A stretch of DNA of 64,000 bases from Serpentinicella alkaliphila (GTDB lineage: Bacteria; Bacillota; Clostridia; Peptostreptococcales; Natronincolaceae): NCBI RefSeq assembly GCF_018141405.1, contig NZ_CP058648.1, positions 201,001 to 265,000 of the forward strand, in the 5' to 3' direction. The notes under the pieces are model-generated. The model saw only the letters and a list, made by a program, of their open reading frames with translations, ran no database searches and was not told where the DNA came from. This document shows positions 55,789 to 63,540 of this stretch, piece by piece. The position numbers were made by a program, and so were the translations under genes. The number at the start of each line of letters is the position of its first letter. Positions within the stretch are counted from its first letter, which is position 1.

Positions 55789-56679
55789 ATGAATCTTCAG
55801 TATATGAAAGCATTTTATGTAACCGTAAAGGTAAATAGTATTTCAAAAGCTGCAAAAATTCTTCACCTGACTCAACCTGGCTTAAGCATGCAAATCCAAG
55901 CTTTAGAAAAAGAGCTTCAGGTAAGCTTGCTCAACAGAAGTAACAAAGGAGTAGAGCTAACTGACGCCGGGAAAGTTGTCTTTGATTATGCTACAACAAT
56001 ACTTTCATTAAAAGATAATATTGAACGGGATTTAGAAAGCTTAAAGACTGACAAGAAAAGCCTACTCATTGGCTCTTGTAAAGCCTTAGGAGAATATGCC
56101 CTGCCATGCAGTATCTATGTTTTTAAGCACAACCATAAGGATGTAGATATTAATATTGAAATTAGCAATACTGCAAATGTTGCAGAGAACATCATTAATA
56201 AGACCATTAACATAGGTATACTCCATGGCATTGTGAAAAGTAAGGGACTATGTATAGAAAAAATTACCTCAGATAGACTTCTTCTTGTTACATCACTGCC
56301 TTTGGTAAAGAACGAAGTTAGCTTAGAAGATTTTAAGCGCCTTCCACTAATTTTTAGAGAAAATGGTTCAGGTACAAGAAAAACAATTTTAGATGCCTTA
56401 ACTCCATTTAAAATTGGCTATGAAGATCTTAATATTATTTATGAGCTAAACTCTATGGAAGCTATTAAGACATCTGTTCTATCAGGAAAAGGAATCTCTT
56501 TTATCCCAGAGCTAACTATAAAAAGAGAGTTAAAGGATGGACTCCTGAAAGAAATAAAAATTGATAAGCTAGATTTAATAAGCGATTTTTATTTAGCATA
56601 TAATCCTGACCATTACATCATTAACTATGAACAGGAATTTATTCATTTCATCAAATCTTCAAAACGGGGTTTCTGCTAA
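55789..56679 (+). CDS. LysR family transcriptional regulator
   Basis: 296 residues from ATG 55789 (RBS GGTGGGTGAT; an in-frame ATG 15 bp upstream has none). N-terminal winged helix-turn-helix: MNLQYMKAFYVTVKVNSISKAAKILHLTQPGLSMQIQALEKEL (1-43); C-terminal LysR substrate-binding fold (about 90-290; LLIGSCKALGEYALP, FRENGSGTRKTI, GKGISFIPELTI). CysL/CbbR-like ligand pocket. Originally divergent from the flavoprotein operon (start 53708), now separated from it by the IS4 element; LysR genes often control the divergent operon (inference). Confidence 0.92.
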   Translation: MNLQYMKAFYVTVKVNSISKAAKILHLTQPGLSMQIQALEKELQVSLLNRSNKGVELTDAGKVVFDYATTILSLKDNIERDLESLKTDKKSLLIGSCKALGEYALPCSIYVFKHNHKDVDINIEISNTANVAENIINKTINIGILHGIVKSKGLCIEKITSDRLLLVTSLPLVKNEVSLEDFKRLPLIFRENGSGTRKTILDALTPFKIGYEDLNIIYELNSMEAIKTSVLSGKGISFIPELTIKRELKDGLLKEIKIDKLDLISDFYLAYNPDHYIINYEQEFIHFIKSSKRGFC

Positions 56680-56857
56680 TAGAACTCTTATCCTTTGTAT
56701 TCATAATTACAAGTATTGATAAAAACAATAATAGCAACACCCACGATATCTTCTATATCATAGGTGTCTGGTGCTAGAATATAAATAGTACAAGTAGAAA
56801 GTGGAAAATTCCAAAAATAAAGTTATAATGAAATTAGTGAAAGATGGAGGAATAGAC

Positions 56858-57145
56858 ATGAGTAAACAGTATACAAAAGAATTTAAAGAGGATGCAGCTA
56901 GGTACTATTTAGAGCATAAAGACTTAGGATTAATGGTTTGTGCAAAGAATTTGGGGGTAAGTAGAACAGCATTATCAGCTTGGGTAAAAGAATCAAAGTC
57001 AAATAATGGTGAGGTGCCTACGAGAGGATCTGGTAATTACCAAAGTGATGAAGCTAAAGAAAATGCAAGACTACGTAAAGAGTTAAGAGATGCGCAGGAT
57101 GCATTAGAAATACTAAAAAAGGCAATCAGCATTCTGGGAAACTAA
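56858..57145 (+). CDS. IS3 transposase OrfA
   Basis: 96 residues from ATG 56858 (RBS GGAGGAAT). Helix-turn-helix KQYTKEFKEDAARYYLEHKDLGLMVCAKNLGVSRTALSAWVKE and a C-terminal leucine zipper ENARLRKELRDAQDALEILKKAI. It ends in the slippery region where a -1 shift gives the OrfAB fusion. Confidence 0.92.
   Translation: MSKQYTKEFKEDAARYYLEHKDLGLMVCAKNLGVSRTALSAWVKESKSNNGEVPTRGSGNYQSDEAKENARLRKELRDAQDALEILKKAISILGN
57115..57121 (+). other. Programmed -1 frameshift site of the IS3 element
   Basis: AAAAAAG heptamer near the end of orfA; orfB lies in the -1 frame. Typical for production of the OrfAB transposase. Confidence 0.7.
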
Positions 57146-57225
57146 CAGAGGCTCTCTTTATAGAAACATCCCAAAAGGAAGATGAATTAAATGGAGAGGG
57201 AAAACGCCGGCTTAATGTTAGCGGA

Positions 57226-58059
57226 GTGCTTAAAATACTAGGCGTTTCTAGGAGTGGTTATAATTCTTTTAAGAAAAGGATTCCTTCAGATATGAATAAG
57301 AGAAAAGAATATATAAAGGTTCAAATTAAGCAAATACATGATGAGTCTTATCAGAACTATGGAGCTCCTAAAATAACACAGCTTTTACAACAAAATGGAG
57401 AAACCATATCAGAAAAAACAGTAGGTAACTATATGAGAGAAATGGGAATAAAAGCCCAATATGTAAAGCCATATACGATTACAACAATAGATTCGAATTT
57501 TAGTGAGGAACTTACTAATATATTGAATAAGGAATTTAACCCATCCGAACCAAACGCAGTATGGTATTCTGATATTACATATATTTGGACCTATGAAGGG
57601 TTTGTATATTTAACTAGTATAATGGACCTGTATTCAAGAAAAATAATATCTTGGGTGCTTAGTACTACCCTAGAAGCAAAATGGGTAATAGAAGCAATTA
57701 ATAAAGCCAAGGCATCACGGAATATAAGTAAACCATTAGTTATGCATTCAGATCGCGGGGTGCAATATACATGTACAGCATATCAAAAATCTACAGAAAA
57801 ATTTATAAATAGTTATTCTAGGAAAGCTAATCCATGGGATAATGCATGTATAGAATCATTCCATGCATTAATTAAAAGAGAGTGGATAAATAAATTCAAG
57901 ATATTAGATTATAATCATGCATATCGATTGGTTTTTAACTATATAGAAGCATTTTATAATACAGTAAGAATACATAGCCATTGTGGATATTTATCTCCAA
58001 ATCAGTATGAAGCTGAATATAACAAGGAGCTAAGCAAATTATACCAAGAAGCGAGTTGA
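57226..58059 (+). CDS. IS3 transposase OrfB (DDE integrase core)
   Basis: 277 residues. HTH_21 region DESYQNYGAPKITQLLQQNG, catalytic DDE core: AVWYSDITYIWTYEGFVYL (first Asp), VMHSDRGVQYTCTAY (second Asp) and NPWDNACIESFHALIKREW (Glu, DDE spacing about 35), then YIEAFYNTVRIHSHCGYLSPNQYE. Frame intact, so the element could still move. Normally translated as part of OrfAB. Confidence 0.93.
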   Translation: MLKILGVSRSGYNSFKKRIPSDMNKRKEYIKVQIKQIHDESYQNYGAPKITQLLQQNGETISEKTVGNYMREMGIKAQYVKPYTITTIDSNFSEELTNILNKEFNPSEPNAVWYSDITYIWTYEGFVYLTSIMDLYSRKIISWVLSTTLEAKWVIEAINKAKASRNISKPLVMHSDRGVQYTCTAYQKSTEKFINSYSRKANPWDNACIESFHALIKREWINKFKILDYNHAYRLVFNYIEAFYNTVRIHSHCGYLSPNQYEAEYNKELSKLYQEAS

Positions 58060-58136
58060 CATAATGTTGAATGATGAGAATATTAAGAAAATCCTAATTT
58101 AACTTGTACTTTTTCTTGACATAGTACCAGTCGCTA

Positions 58137-59150
58137 TTAAATATTTACCTTGAAGTAGTCTTTCAAAAGATTCTTCATGAAGTATATATCTAAATACTCT
58201 TGTATCTTTCTAAATGTGTCCATATTTTTTATTTCCTTATCAGGCTTTTGATATTCCAGCCACGCATAGGCACACCAGGATAATGCCCTTAGGTAGAGAT
58301 AAGGGTTATAAAGGCGTACCCTTTCTTTTATATGGCGGTCCTTCCCCTCTAAATTTTCAATATAGGTTCTGAAGAATGTATTTTTTTCCTCTTCACTTAA
58401 TAAATAGTTTGCTTTCCATAAAGTAGTGGTAGGTGCAAGAAATTGTGACAAGTCTTGACATGGGTCACTAATAACAGGCTTTTCCCAGTCTATCAAGTAG
58501 TTATTTTTAGGGCCTATGATAAAATTATGGGAATTAACCTCTGTATTGTTAATAACAAGCCATTTGTTATCAGCAAAATATCTTTCTCTATCTTTATTTT
58601 GTTGAGCCCAATCTAAAAACATTTCAAAGAATATCTTTAATTTTTTATCTGGCTTTGGAGATTTTAAATATTCCCTTAGTAGTCTACTTCCTTCATCAAT
58701 TCTATCCGTAAATACGTTATGTTCTGTTATGAAATTATTTTTTATACTATTTACATCTATCGAATGAATTCTTGAAAATACCTTTGCTGCTTTCTTCAGA
58801 TCTTTATCATATTCTAAAGGTCTGCCTTCTAGATATTCCATAATCAATATCCCATAATCAAAGTAGGATTTCGTATCATCTACAAAGAATACCTTTGGGG
58901 TCACGCTGCTTGATTCCAATGACTTAAGGGCATTATATTCATATTTTATTTGATTTTCCAATTCTAGCTGACTTCCTGTGTTTACCCTAAAAACATACTT
59001 ATTATTTTTATCTTCTAAGGTGAAATTTATATTATACTCACCTTGAGCCAAAAACTTTACTTTAAAATGATTCTCTATTGTAAGATATTTTCGCAAATCA
59101 TTTGCCTTCACATAATCTCTTATTTTAACCTCTAATGTATTTATTAGCAT
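58137..59150 (-). CDS. APH/choline-kinase-fold phosphotransferase, atypical catalytic loop
   Basis: About 337 residues from ATG 59150. Kinase-like N-lobe FLAQGEYNINFTLEDKNNKYVFRVN; catalytic-loop region WLVINNTEVNSHNFII replaces the usual HGDxxxxN, so the catalytic Asp seems to be Glu, while the Mg-binding DWE (YLIDWEKPVISDPCQDLSQFL) is kept. The substrate is probably a small sugar or amino-alcohol made or imported by the neighbouring genes (inference). The 3' end lies 5 bp from the IS3 right end; the start overlaps the next gene by a few codons, so they are co-transcribed. Confidence 0.8.
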   Translation of the reverse strand: MLINTLEVKIRDYVKANDLRKYLTIENHFKVKFLAQGEYNINFTLEDKNNKYVFRVNTGSQLELENQIKYEYNALKSLESSSVTPKVFFVDDTKSYFDYGILIMEYLEGRPLEYDKDLKKAAKVFSRIHSIDVNSIKNNFITEHNVFTDRIDEGSRLLREYLKSPKPDKKLKIFFEMFLDWAQQNKDRERYFADNKWLVINNTEVNSHNFIIGPKNNYLIDWEKPVISDPCQDLSQFLAPTTTLWKANYLLSEEEKNTFFRTYIENLEGKDRHIKERVRLYNPYLYLRALSWCAYAWLEYQKPDKEIKNMDTFRKIQEYLDIYFMKNLLKDYFKVNI

Positions 59151-59832
59151 TGTATTTATCACTCCATAATTTATTTATAAAAGTTATGGTATTAGTTGGT
59201 AATGTCTTGTCTTTGAAGTAACCAACATCTGCCCTTTGCTTCAAGTCAAACAAATCCTCTTTTGTGTCTATGTCTCTATGCTTATATGTTAGAGCTAGCT
59301 TTAAATCCAAATTATTTACAATATCGATGGTTCCTTCTAACACAGACTCATTTCCCCATTTAAGTTTATTACTAAAAATACCCCCATTATATTTCTTTAT
59401 GCCGATAAAGTAGTAGCCTCCATCCAATGTTGGACCTAGAACTACATCACTTTTCTCTAGCTTATTAAACGAGTCCTTAATTTCATAGGGTTGTATATAC
59501 GGGATATCCGCTCCCATCAAGCAGACTTTTTCATATCCTTTTTCAAAAACATATCTAAAGGCATTAGACATTTTTTTACCCAGGTCATCTCCTACCTGTG
59601 GAAAGCACCGAACAGTTTCTGGCACCATATCCTTAATTAATCCAAAAGCTTGTTCTGGCGTATAGGTAAGGAAGATTTGAATATCATCATTTATAAAACT
59701 AAAAATTTTAAATAAGTCCATTAAAAAGCATTTGTGTAATTCAGCGCATTCGTCTCCCGTTAGGATCTCCATTAATCGAGTTTTTGTACACCCTGGAATC
59801 GGTACCCTTGTCATGAGTATTAATGCTTTCAC
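59125..59832 (-). CDS. DUF2064 / TIGR04282-type glycosyltransferase
   Basis: 235 residues. KALILMTRVPIPGCTKTRLMEIL (2-24) is the nucleotide-binding start of TIGR04282, followed by VCLMGADIPYIQPYEIKDSF and DVVLGPTLDGGYYFIGIKK and, near the end, HRDIDTKEDLFDL. Such proteins form a pair with TIGR04283 in arsenosugar-biosynthesis-type loci. It starts with GTG overlapping the upstream stop (TAGTG). No arsS-type radical SAM gene is in the window, so an arsenosugar product is not shown. Confidence 0.88.
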   Translation of the reverse strand: MKALILMTRVPIPGCTKTRLMEILTGDECAELHKCFLMDLFKIFSFINDDIQIFLTYTPEQAFGLIKDMVPETVRCFPQVGDDLGKKMSNAFRYVFEKGYEKVCLMGADIPYIQPYEIKDSFNKLEKSDVVLGPTLDGGYYFIGIKKYNGGIFSNKLKWGNESVLEGTIDIVNNLDLKLALTYKHRDIDTKEDLFDLKQRADVGYFKDKTLPTNTITFINKLWSDKYNANKYIRG

Positions 59833-60506
59833 TACCTCACCTCCCTATACATTTTGCTAAGTTTTGAAGGAGGAACACCTAGAACATACAATAACTTTAT
59901 TTTATGCATAAATAAAAGGGTTCGTAGTTGACCTCCATTTTGAAACCTTCTTGCAGAGGTTCCAATTGGAATACTCAGAATCTTAATTTTCCCACTTTTA
60001 AATAGTCTCTTGGATAGCTCCCAATCTTCCATTAACTCTATGTTTGGATATCCTCCTAGTTCTAAAAATACGTCTTTTCTAACAAAAATTCCTTGGTCTC
60101 CAAAATAAATTCCGAGATACTTTGCCCGTATATTTGATGTTGCTGCTACAAACTTCATAAATATAGTATCATAGTCATAAAAATAAAGAGAAAATCCTCC
60201 GCCTGTATATCCACTCTTTATAGATTCTTCAATAGCACTTAATGCTTCTACGTTTATTATAGAATCTGAATGAACAAACCATAATATATCTCCATTTGAT
60301 TCTTTTGCGCCACTATTCATTTGTTTAGACCGACCCTTTTCGCTATGAATGACCCTTCCATATTTAGACGCAATGGCTACAGTATTATCCGTACTCCCTC
60401 CATCTACAATGATGATTTCCTTTTCCCCACCTAACAGGGTGACTTGTTCTAGTATTCCTCTAACTTTTCTCTCTTCATTTAATACTGGGATAATAATTGA
60501 AACCAT
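59832..60506 (-). CDS. Family 2 glycosyltransferase, TIGR04283 type
   Basis: 224 residues, cytoplasmic GT-A fold: MVSIIIPVLNEERKVRGIL (1-19), EIIIVDGGSTDNTVAIASKYG, HSEKGRSKQMNSGAKESNGDILWFVHSDS (the DxD-like HSDS) and YFGDQGIFVRKDVFLELGGYPNIELMEDWELSKRL. This matches TIGR04283, partner of the DUF2064 gene downstream. RBS strong; first of the three-gene minus-strand unit with the kinase. Confidence 0.88.
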   Translation of the reverse strand: MVSIIIPVLNEERKVRGILEQVTLLGGEKEIIIVDGGSTDNTVAIASKYGRVIHSEKGRSKQMNSGAKESNGDILWFVHSDSIINVEALSAIEESIKSGYTGGGFSLYFYDYDTIFMKFVAATSNIRAKYLGIYFGDQGIFVRKDVFLELGGYPNIELMEDWELSKRLFKSGKIKILSIPIGTSARRFQNGGQLRTLLFMHKIKLLYVLGVPPSKLSKMYREVR

Positions 60507-60680
60507 AGTGATACCTCGTTTCAGAAAAAAGTGACTACTGTATATATTATTGTAAATTACAAATGCACCATCAACATTTACATAAGATGATACCAGATAA
60601 AGAGAATGGGTCCCTTTGTCTTATGACTCATATGATTTTAAAAGACTTTCAATAAAGGATTAAACACCAATCCTTATCTA

Positions 60681-61697
60681 TTAAACAGGGAACAAGACTG
60701 ATCTATTCGTATCGAATAGTACGGTAACCACATCTCCTATTTGATATGGAGAAGGAAAAGGGATAGTAGTATTCAACTTGATTTTGGTTTCATTATGCTC
60801 TAGTCTAGCGCTATAGTTTTCTCCCTGATAGCTAAGGTCGCAGATTCTAAAATTCTTATTACCATTTGACATTATTTGGACTGCCGAAGGACGAAACATT
60901 ACCTCATATAAACCGTCTGGCTTATCCACACTAAATGAGATAATTTCACTTTGGAAAATATGATCTTTCACAATACCATCTATATAAATTACATCACCGA
61001 AGTAATCTGCCACTTGACGACTGACAGGTGATTCAAAAATTTTCTCAGGTGTATCATACTGTAGAATTTTACCGTCCATCATCAGTGCTACTTTATCGGA
61101 CATGGTTAGCGCTTCATGTCGGTCATGAGTCACCAAAACTGTGGTGATTTTAAACTCCTTCTGTAGCTTTAACACAAGACTGCGCATCTCTTTCCTAAGA
61201 TTTACATCTAGGCTAGAAAAAGGCTCGTCTAATAACAGTACATTTGGCTTTGCGGCCAGGGCTCTTGCAAGGGCTACCCTTTGGATCTGCCCCCCTGACA
61301 TCTCATAGGATCTGCGATTTTCAAAACCAGTAAGTTGTACTTTCTCCAACAATTCCGATGCAATCTTCAGATATTCTTCTTTGGATACCCCACGCATTTT
61401 TAATGGGAAGCTTATATTTTCCACTACCGTCATATGCGGGAATAGACGGAAATCTTGAAATACAATAACGGTGCCTCTCTTGTGACACGGCAATTTATCT
61501 GCAGATTTTCCATCCAGTATAACAGATCCCCTCGTTTGTGGTATGATCCCAGCAATTGTTTTTAAGAGGGTGCTTTTACCACAACCTGATGCTCCTAAAA
61601 GAGAAACAAAGATACCTTCTTCCACTGTGAGGCTAATAGATTTTAAAATTTCCTTCCCGGAAAGAGACACAGAAATATTTTGCAAAGAAAGTTCCAA
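60681..61697 (-). CDS. ABC transporter ATPase, YnjD/PotA-like
   Basis: 338 residues from TTG 61697, chosen because GGAGGAAACATA precedes it. Walker A LLGASGCGKSTLLKTIAG (about 34-51), Q-loop VFQDFRLFPHMTVVENISFPL, signature YEMSGGQIQRVALARALAAKPN, Walker B VLLLDEPFSSLD, H-loop VTHDRHEA, then a C-terminal TOBE-like domain (about 230-338). Belongs to the Fe3+/putrescine/thiamine importer group. It is the last gene of the ABC operon. Confidence 0.92.
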   Translation of the reverse strand: MELSLQNISVSLSGKEILKSISLTVEEGIFVSLLGASGCGKSTLLKTIAGIIPQTRGSVILDGKSADKLPCHKRGTVIVFQDFRLFPHMTVVENISFPLKMRGVSKEEYLKIASELLEKVQLTGFENRRSYEMSGGQIQRVALARALAAKPNVLLLDEPFSSLDVNLRKEMRSLVLKLQKEFKITTVLVTHDRHEALTMSDKVALMMDGKILQYDTPEKIFESPVSRQVADYFGDVIYIDGIVKDHIFQSEIISFSVDKPDGLYEVMFRPSAVQIMSNGNKNFRICDLSYQGENYSARLEHNETKIKLNTTIPFPSPYQIGDVVTVLFDTNRSVLFPV

Positions 61698-61710
61698 TAT
61701 GTTTCCTCCT

Positions 61711-62517
61711 TTACTCCTTTTTATGATGCCAGAAGGCAAATTTCTTAATACAGGCTTCTATCACCACGAAAACTGCCAAAGTAGACAGTACAAATAGTAA
61801 AGCATATGCAGAAGAGATTGTGCGGTCACCACTCTGGATAAAGGGTACCATCATGACAGCGAAGGTTTTGACACTGCCACCTCCAATCATCAGCGTTAAA
61901 AAATACTGACTGAATGAGATAATGTAACCGATACTGATAGAGGCCATAAACCCCGGTAAAAGCAGGGGGAATGTCACATGAGAAAAAGCTTGTCTTGGTG
62001 CAACACCCAATACATGGGCCTGAACTTCTAGACTATCTCCTAAAGAACTGGTGATGTCAATCATAATATTAATTGTATATGGCAATGCATAGATTATATG
62101 TACCAAGATAACGCCAATTATACTATCTGCAATTCCCATTCGAATGAATACCACGTGTATGCCCATGGCGAATACCGTTCCAGGCACAATAATTGGTAAA
62201 ACACTACCAAAAGAAAGAAATTTCTTACCCATAAAGTCATAAAATACCAGCGCTCGTGCAGTCATTGTACCAACTACTGCCGCAAGTACTGCAACAACTA
62301 ATGAAAGTCCAATACTTGAAAACAGTACGGACATCACTCTAGAATGAGGTCCGAACAATTCTTCAACAGCTCGCATAGAGAACCCTTCTGGTATAAGACT
62401 AGGCCAATGCCACCGACTAACAAAACTCCATACAACCAGAATCAAAATGGGTGTTAAAATAGAGAAGACCGATATATATAGAAACAGTTTGAACATTCTA
62501 TACTTTCTAGATATCAT
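61711..62517 (-). CDS. ABC transporter permease, YnjC-like (second half)
   Basis: 268 residues, six membrane helices, starts at ATG 62517 behind GGTGGTGACAAGG. The EAA loop QAHVLGVAPRQAFSHVTFPLLLPGFMASI (about 175-203) contacts the ATPase. In E. coli YnjC the two permease halves are fused; here they are separate genes that overlap slightly. Ends 14 bp before the ATPase start. Confidence 0.9.
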   Translation of the reverse strand: MISRKYRMFKLFLYISVFSILTPILILVVWSFVSRWHWPSLIPEGFSMRAVEELFGPHSRVMSVLFSSIGLSLVVAVLAAVVGTMTARALVFYDFMGKKFLSFGSVLPIIVPGTVFAMGIHVVFIRMGIADSIIGVILVHIIYALPYTINIMIDITSSLGDSLEVQAHVLGVAPRQAFSHVTFPLLLPGFMASISIGYIISFSQYFLTLMIGGGSVKTFAVMMVPFIQSGDRTISSAYALLFVLSTLAVFVVIEACIKKFAFWHHKKE

Positions 62518-63382
62518 CCTTGTCACCACCGGTCTGAAAGATATTTTTTCGCACCATCCAGTAATAAAAGACTGCCATCGCCAGTGTAATTAGTAGCATG
62601 ATGCTATTCATAGCCATTGCATAGGGTCTATGGCGCAAATCAGGATGCATGTACTCAACATAGGCCTGCACAGGCAGAGCCTTTGGCAAAGTCGGTCCCA
62701 GCAGAAAAGGTATCTCATATGCTCCAAAGGAAAAAGCAAAAATAATTAGAAATGCTTTCTTTATAGCAGGCATACATAATGGTAGCGTAATGTAGAAGAA
62801 AGTCTTTAATCTAGAAGCACCTAGGTTTTCTGCAGCTTCACCCAAGGTAGTATTGATACTGGCCATCAGTGCAAGTACAAAATACGCTACAAAAGGTATC
62901 TCTTTCCATAAATAAGCAATTATAATACCTACATTATTTGTACTAAATAATAAGGTAGGAAAGTCTCCCTGTGTATCTAATAGCCCTAGTGCATACATAA
63001 TTCGAGCAAGCAAGCCGTTTTGAGACAAGATTGTAATAATGAATAATGCCACAATGGTATGGGGAATAAGAATCGGTAGCTTTATAATCTGCAAAACTTT
63101 CCCCCTAACATTACCAGTATAGACTAGGACAGCACAAAGCAATACCCCTAGAACTATCGCAAGCACTGATGAAACCAGGGCTATTACAAAACTGACTCGG
63201 ATAGAGTCTATAAACACTGGTTTTTGAAGGATCTCTTCGTAATACCGTAATGTAAAATCCATCATATCAAAAGCGGGGATATATCCGAAACTTTGTACCA
63301 ATGCATTACCAATTCCTAAAAGAAAAAGCAACCCCAACAAAATCATAGGTAAGAGCAAAAAATAAGGTGTCTGATTTTTCAC
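62507..63382 (-). CDS. ABC transporter permease, YnjC-like (first half)
   Basis: 291 residues, six or seven membrane helices, GTG start at 63382 overlapping the upstream small gene's stop (GTGA). EAA loop AENLGASRLKTFFYITLPLCMPAIKKAFL (about 190-218), and the substrate-side helix GAYEIPFLLGPTLPKALPVQAYVEYMHPDLRHRPYAMAM. RBS AAGGAG sits inside the end of the upstream mini-gene. Confidence 0.9.
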   Translation of the reverse strand: MKNQTPYFLLLPMILLGLLFLLGIGNALVQSFGYIPAFDMMDFTLRYYEEILQKPVFIDSIRVSFVIALVSSVLAIVLGVLLCAVLVYTGNVRGKVLQIIKLPILIPHTIVALFIITILSQNGLLARIMYALGLLDTQGDFPTLLFSTNNVGIIIAYLWKEIPFVAYFVLALMASINTTLGEAAENLGASRLKTFFYITLPLCMPAIKKAFLIIFAFSFGAYEIPFLLGPTLPKALPVQAYVEYMHPDLRHRPYAMAMNSIMLLITLAMAVFYYWMVRKNIFQTGGDKDDI

Positions 63383-63540
63383 AGATGGTTCACTCCTTCA
63401 GAAGCATGAAGCAAATTATCAATCCACCCATACTCCTTTGAAATTTCTTCGTAATGGTACGTCTCCACTGGTCGACCCATGGCATCCCCAATAGCTGCAC
63501 CAATCAGCGAGCCATAAACCTTATAATATAAACGGTCCAT
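63379..63540 (-). CDS. Truncated ADP-ribosylglycohydrolase-like mini-gene (53 residues)
   Basis: Too short for routine calling but well placed: ATG 63540 lies in TAATG with the upstream binding-protein stop; the stop TGA at 63379-63381 overlaps the permease start GTG (CTGTGA). The start, MDRLYYKVYGSLIGAAIGD then AMGRPVETY, is the N-terminal signature of ADP-ribosylglycohydrolases (DraG family). Full proteins have about 300 residues; only the first 53 remain, ending ASEGVNHL. Overlaps on both sides suggest an internal in-frame deletion that kept translational coupling. Confidence 0.72.
   Translation of the reverse strand: MDRLYYKVYGSLIGAAIGDAMGRPVETYHYEEISKEYGWIDNLLHASEGVNHL

Larger units (their letters stand above)
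56765..58132 (+). mobile_element. IS3-family insertion sequence
   Basis: Two overlapping-type frames (orfA, orfB) with a slippery AAAAAAG between. Ends are imperfect inverted repeats: left CTGGTGCTAG...AGTACAAGT near 56768 and right, inverted, CTGGTACTATG...AAGTACAAGT near 58130. Boundaries are approximate and no target duplication was found. Confidence 0.85.

Noticed and set aside
56765-58132. Target duplication of the IS3 element
   Set aside because: Bases next to the best end alignment (TGT and TCG) do not match, so the exact boundaries remain open.
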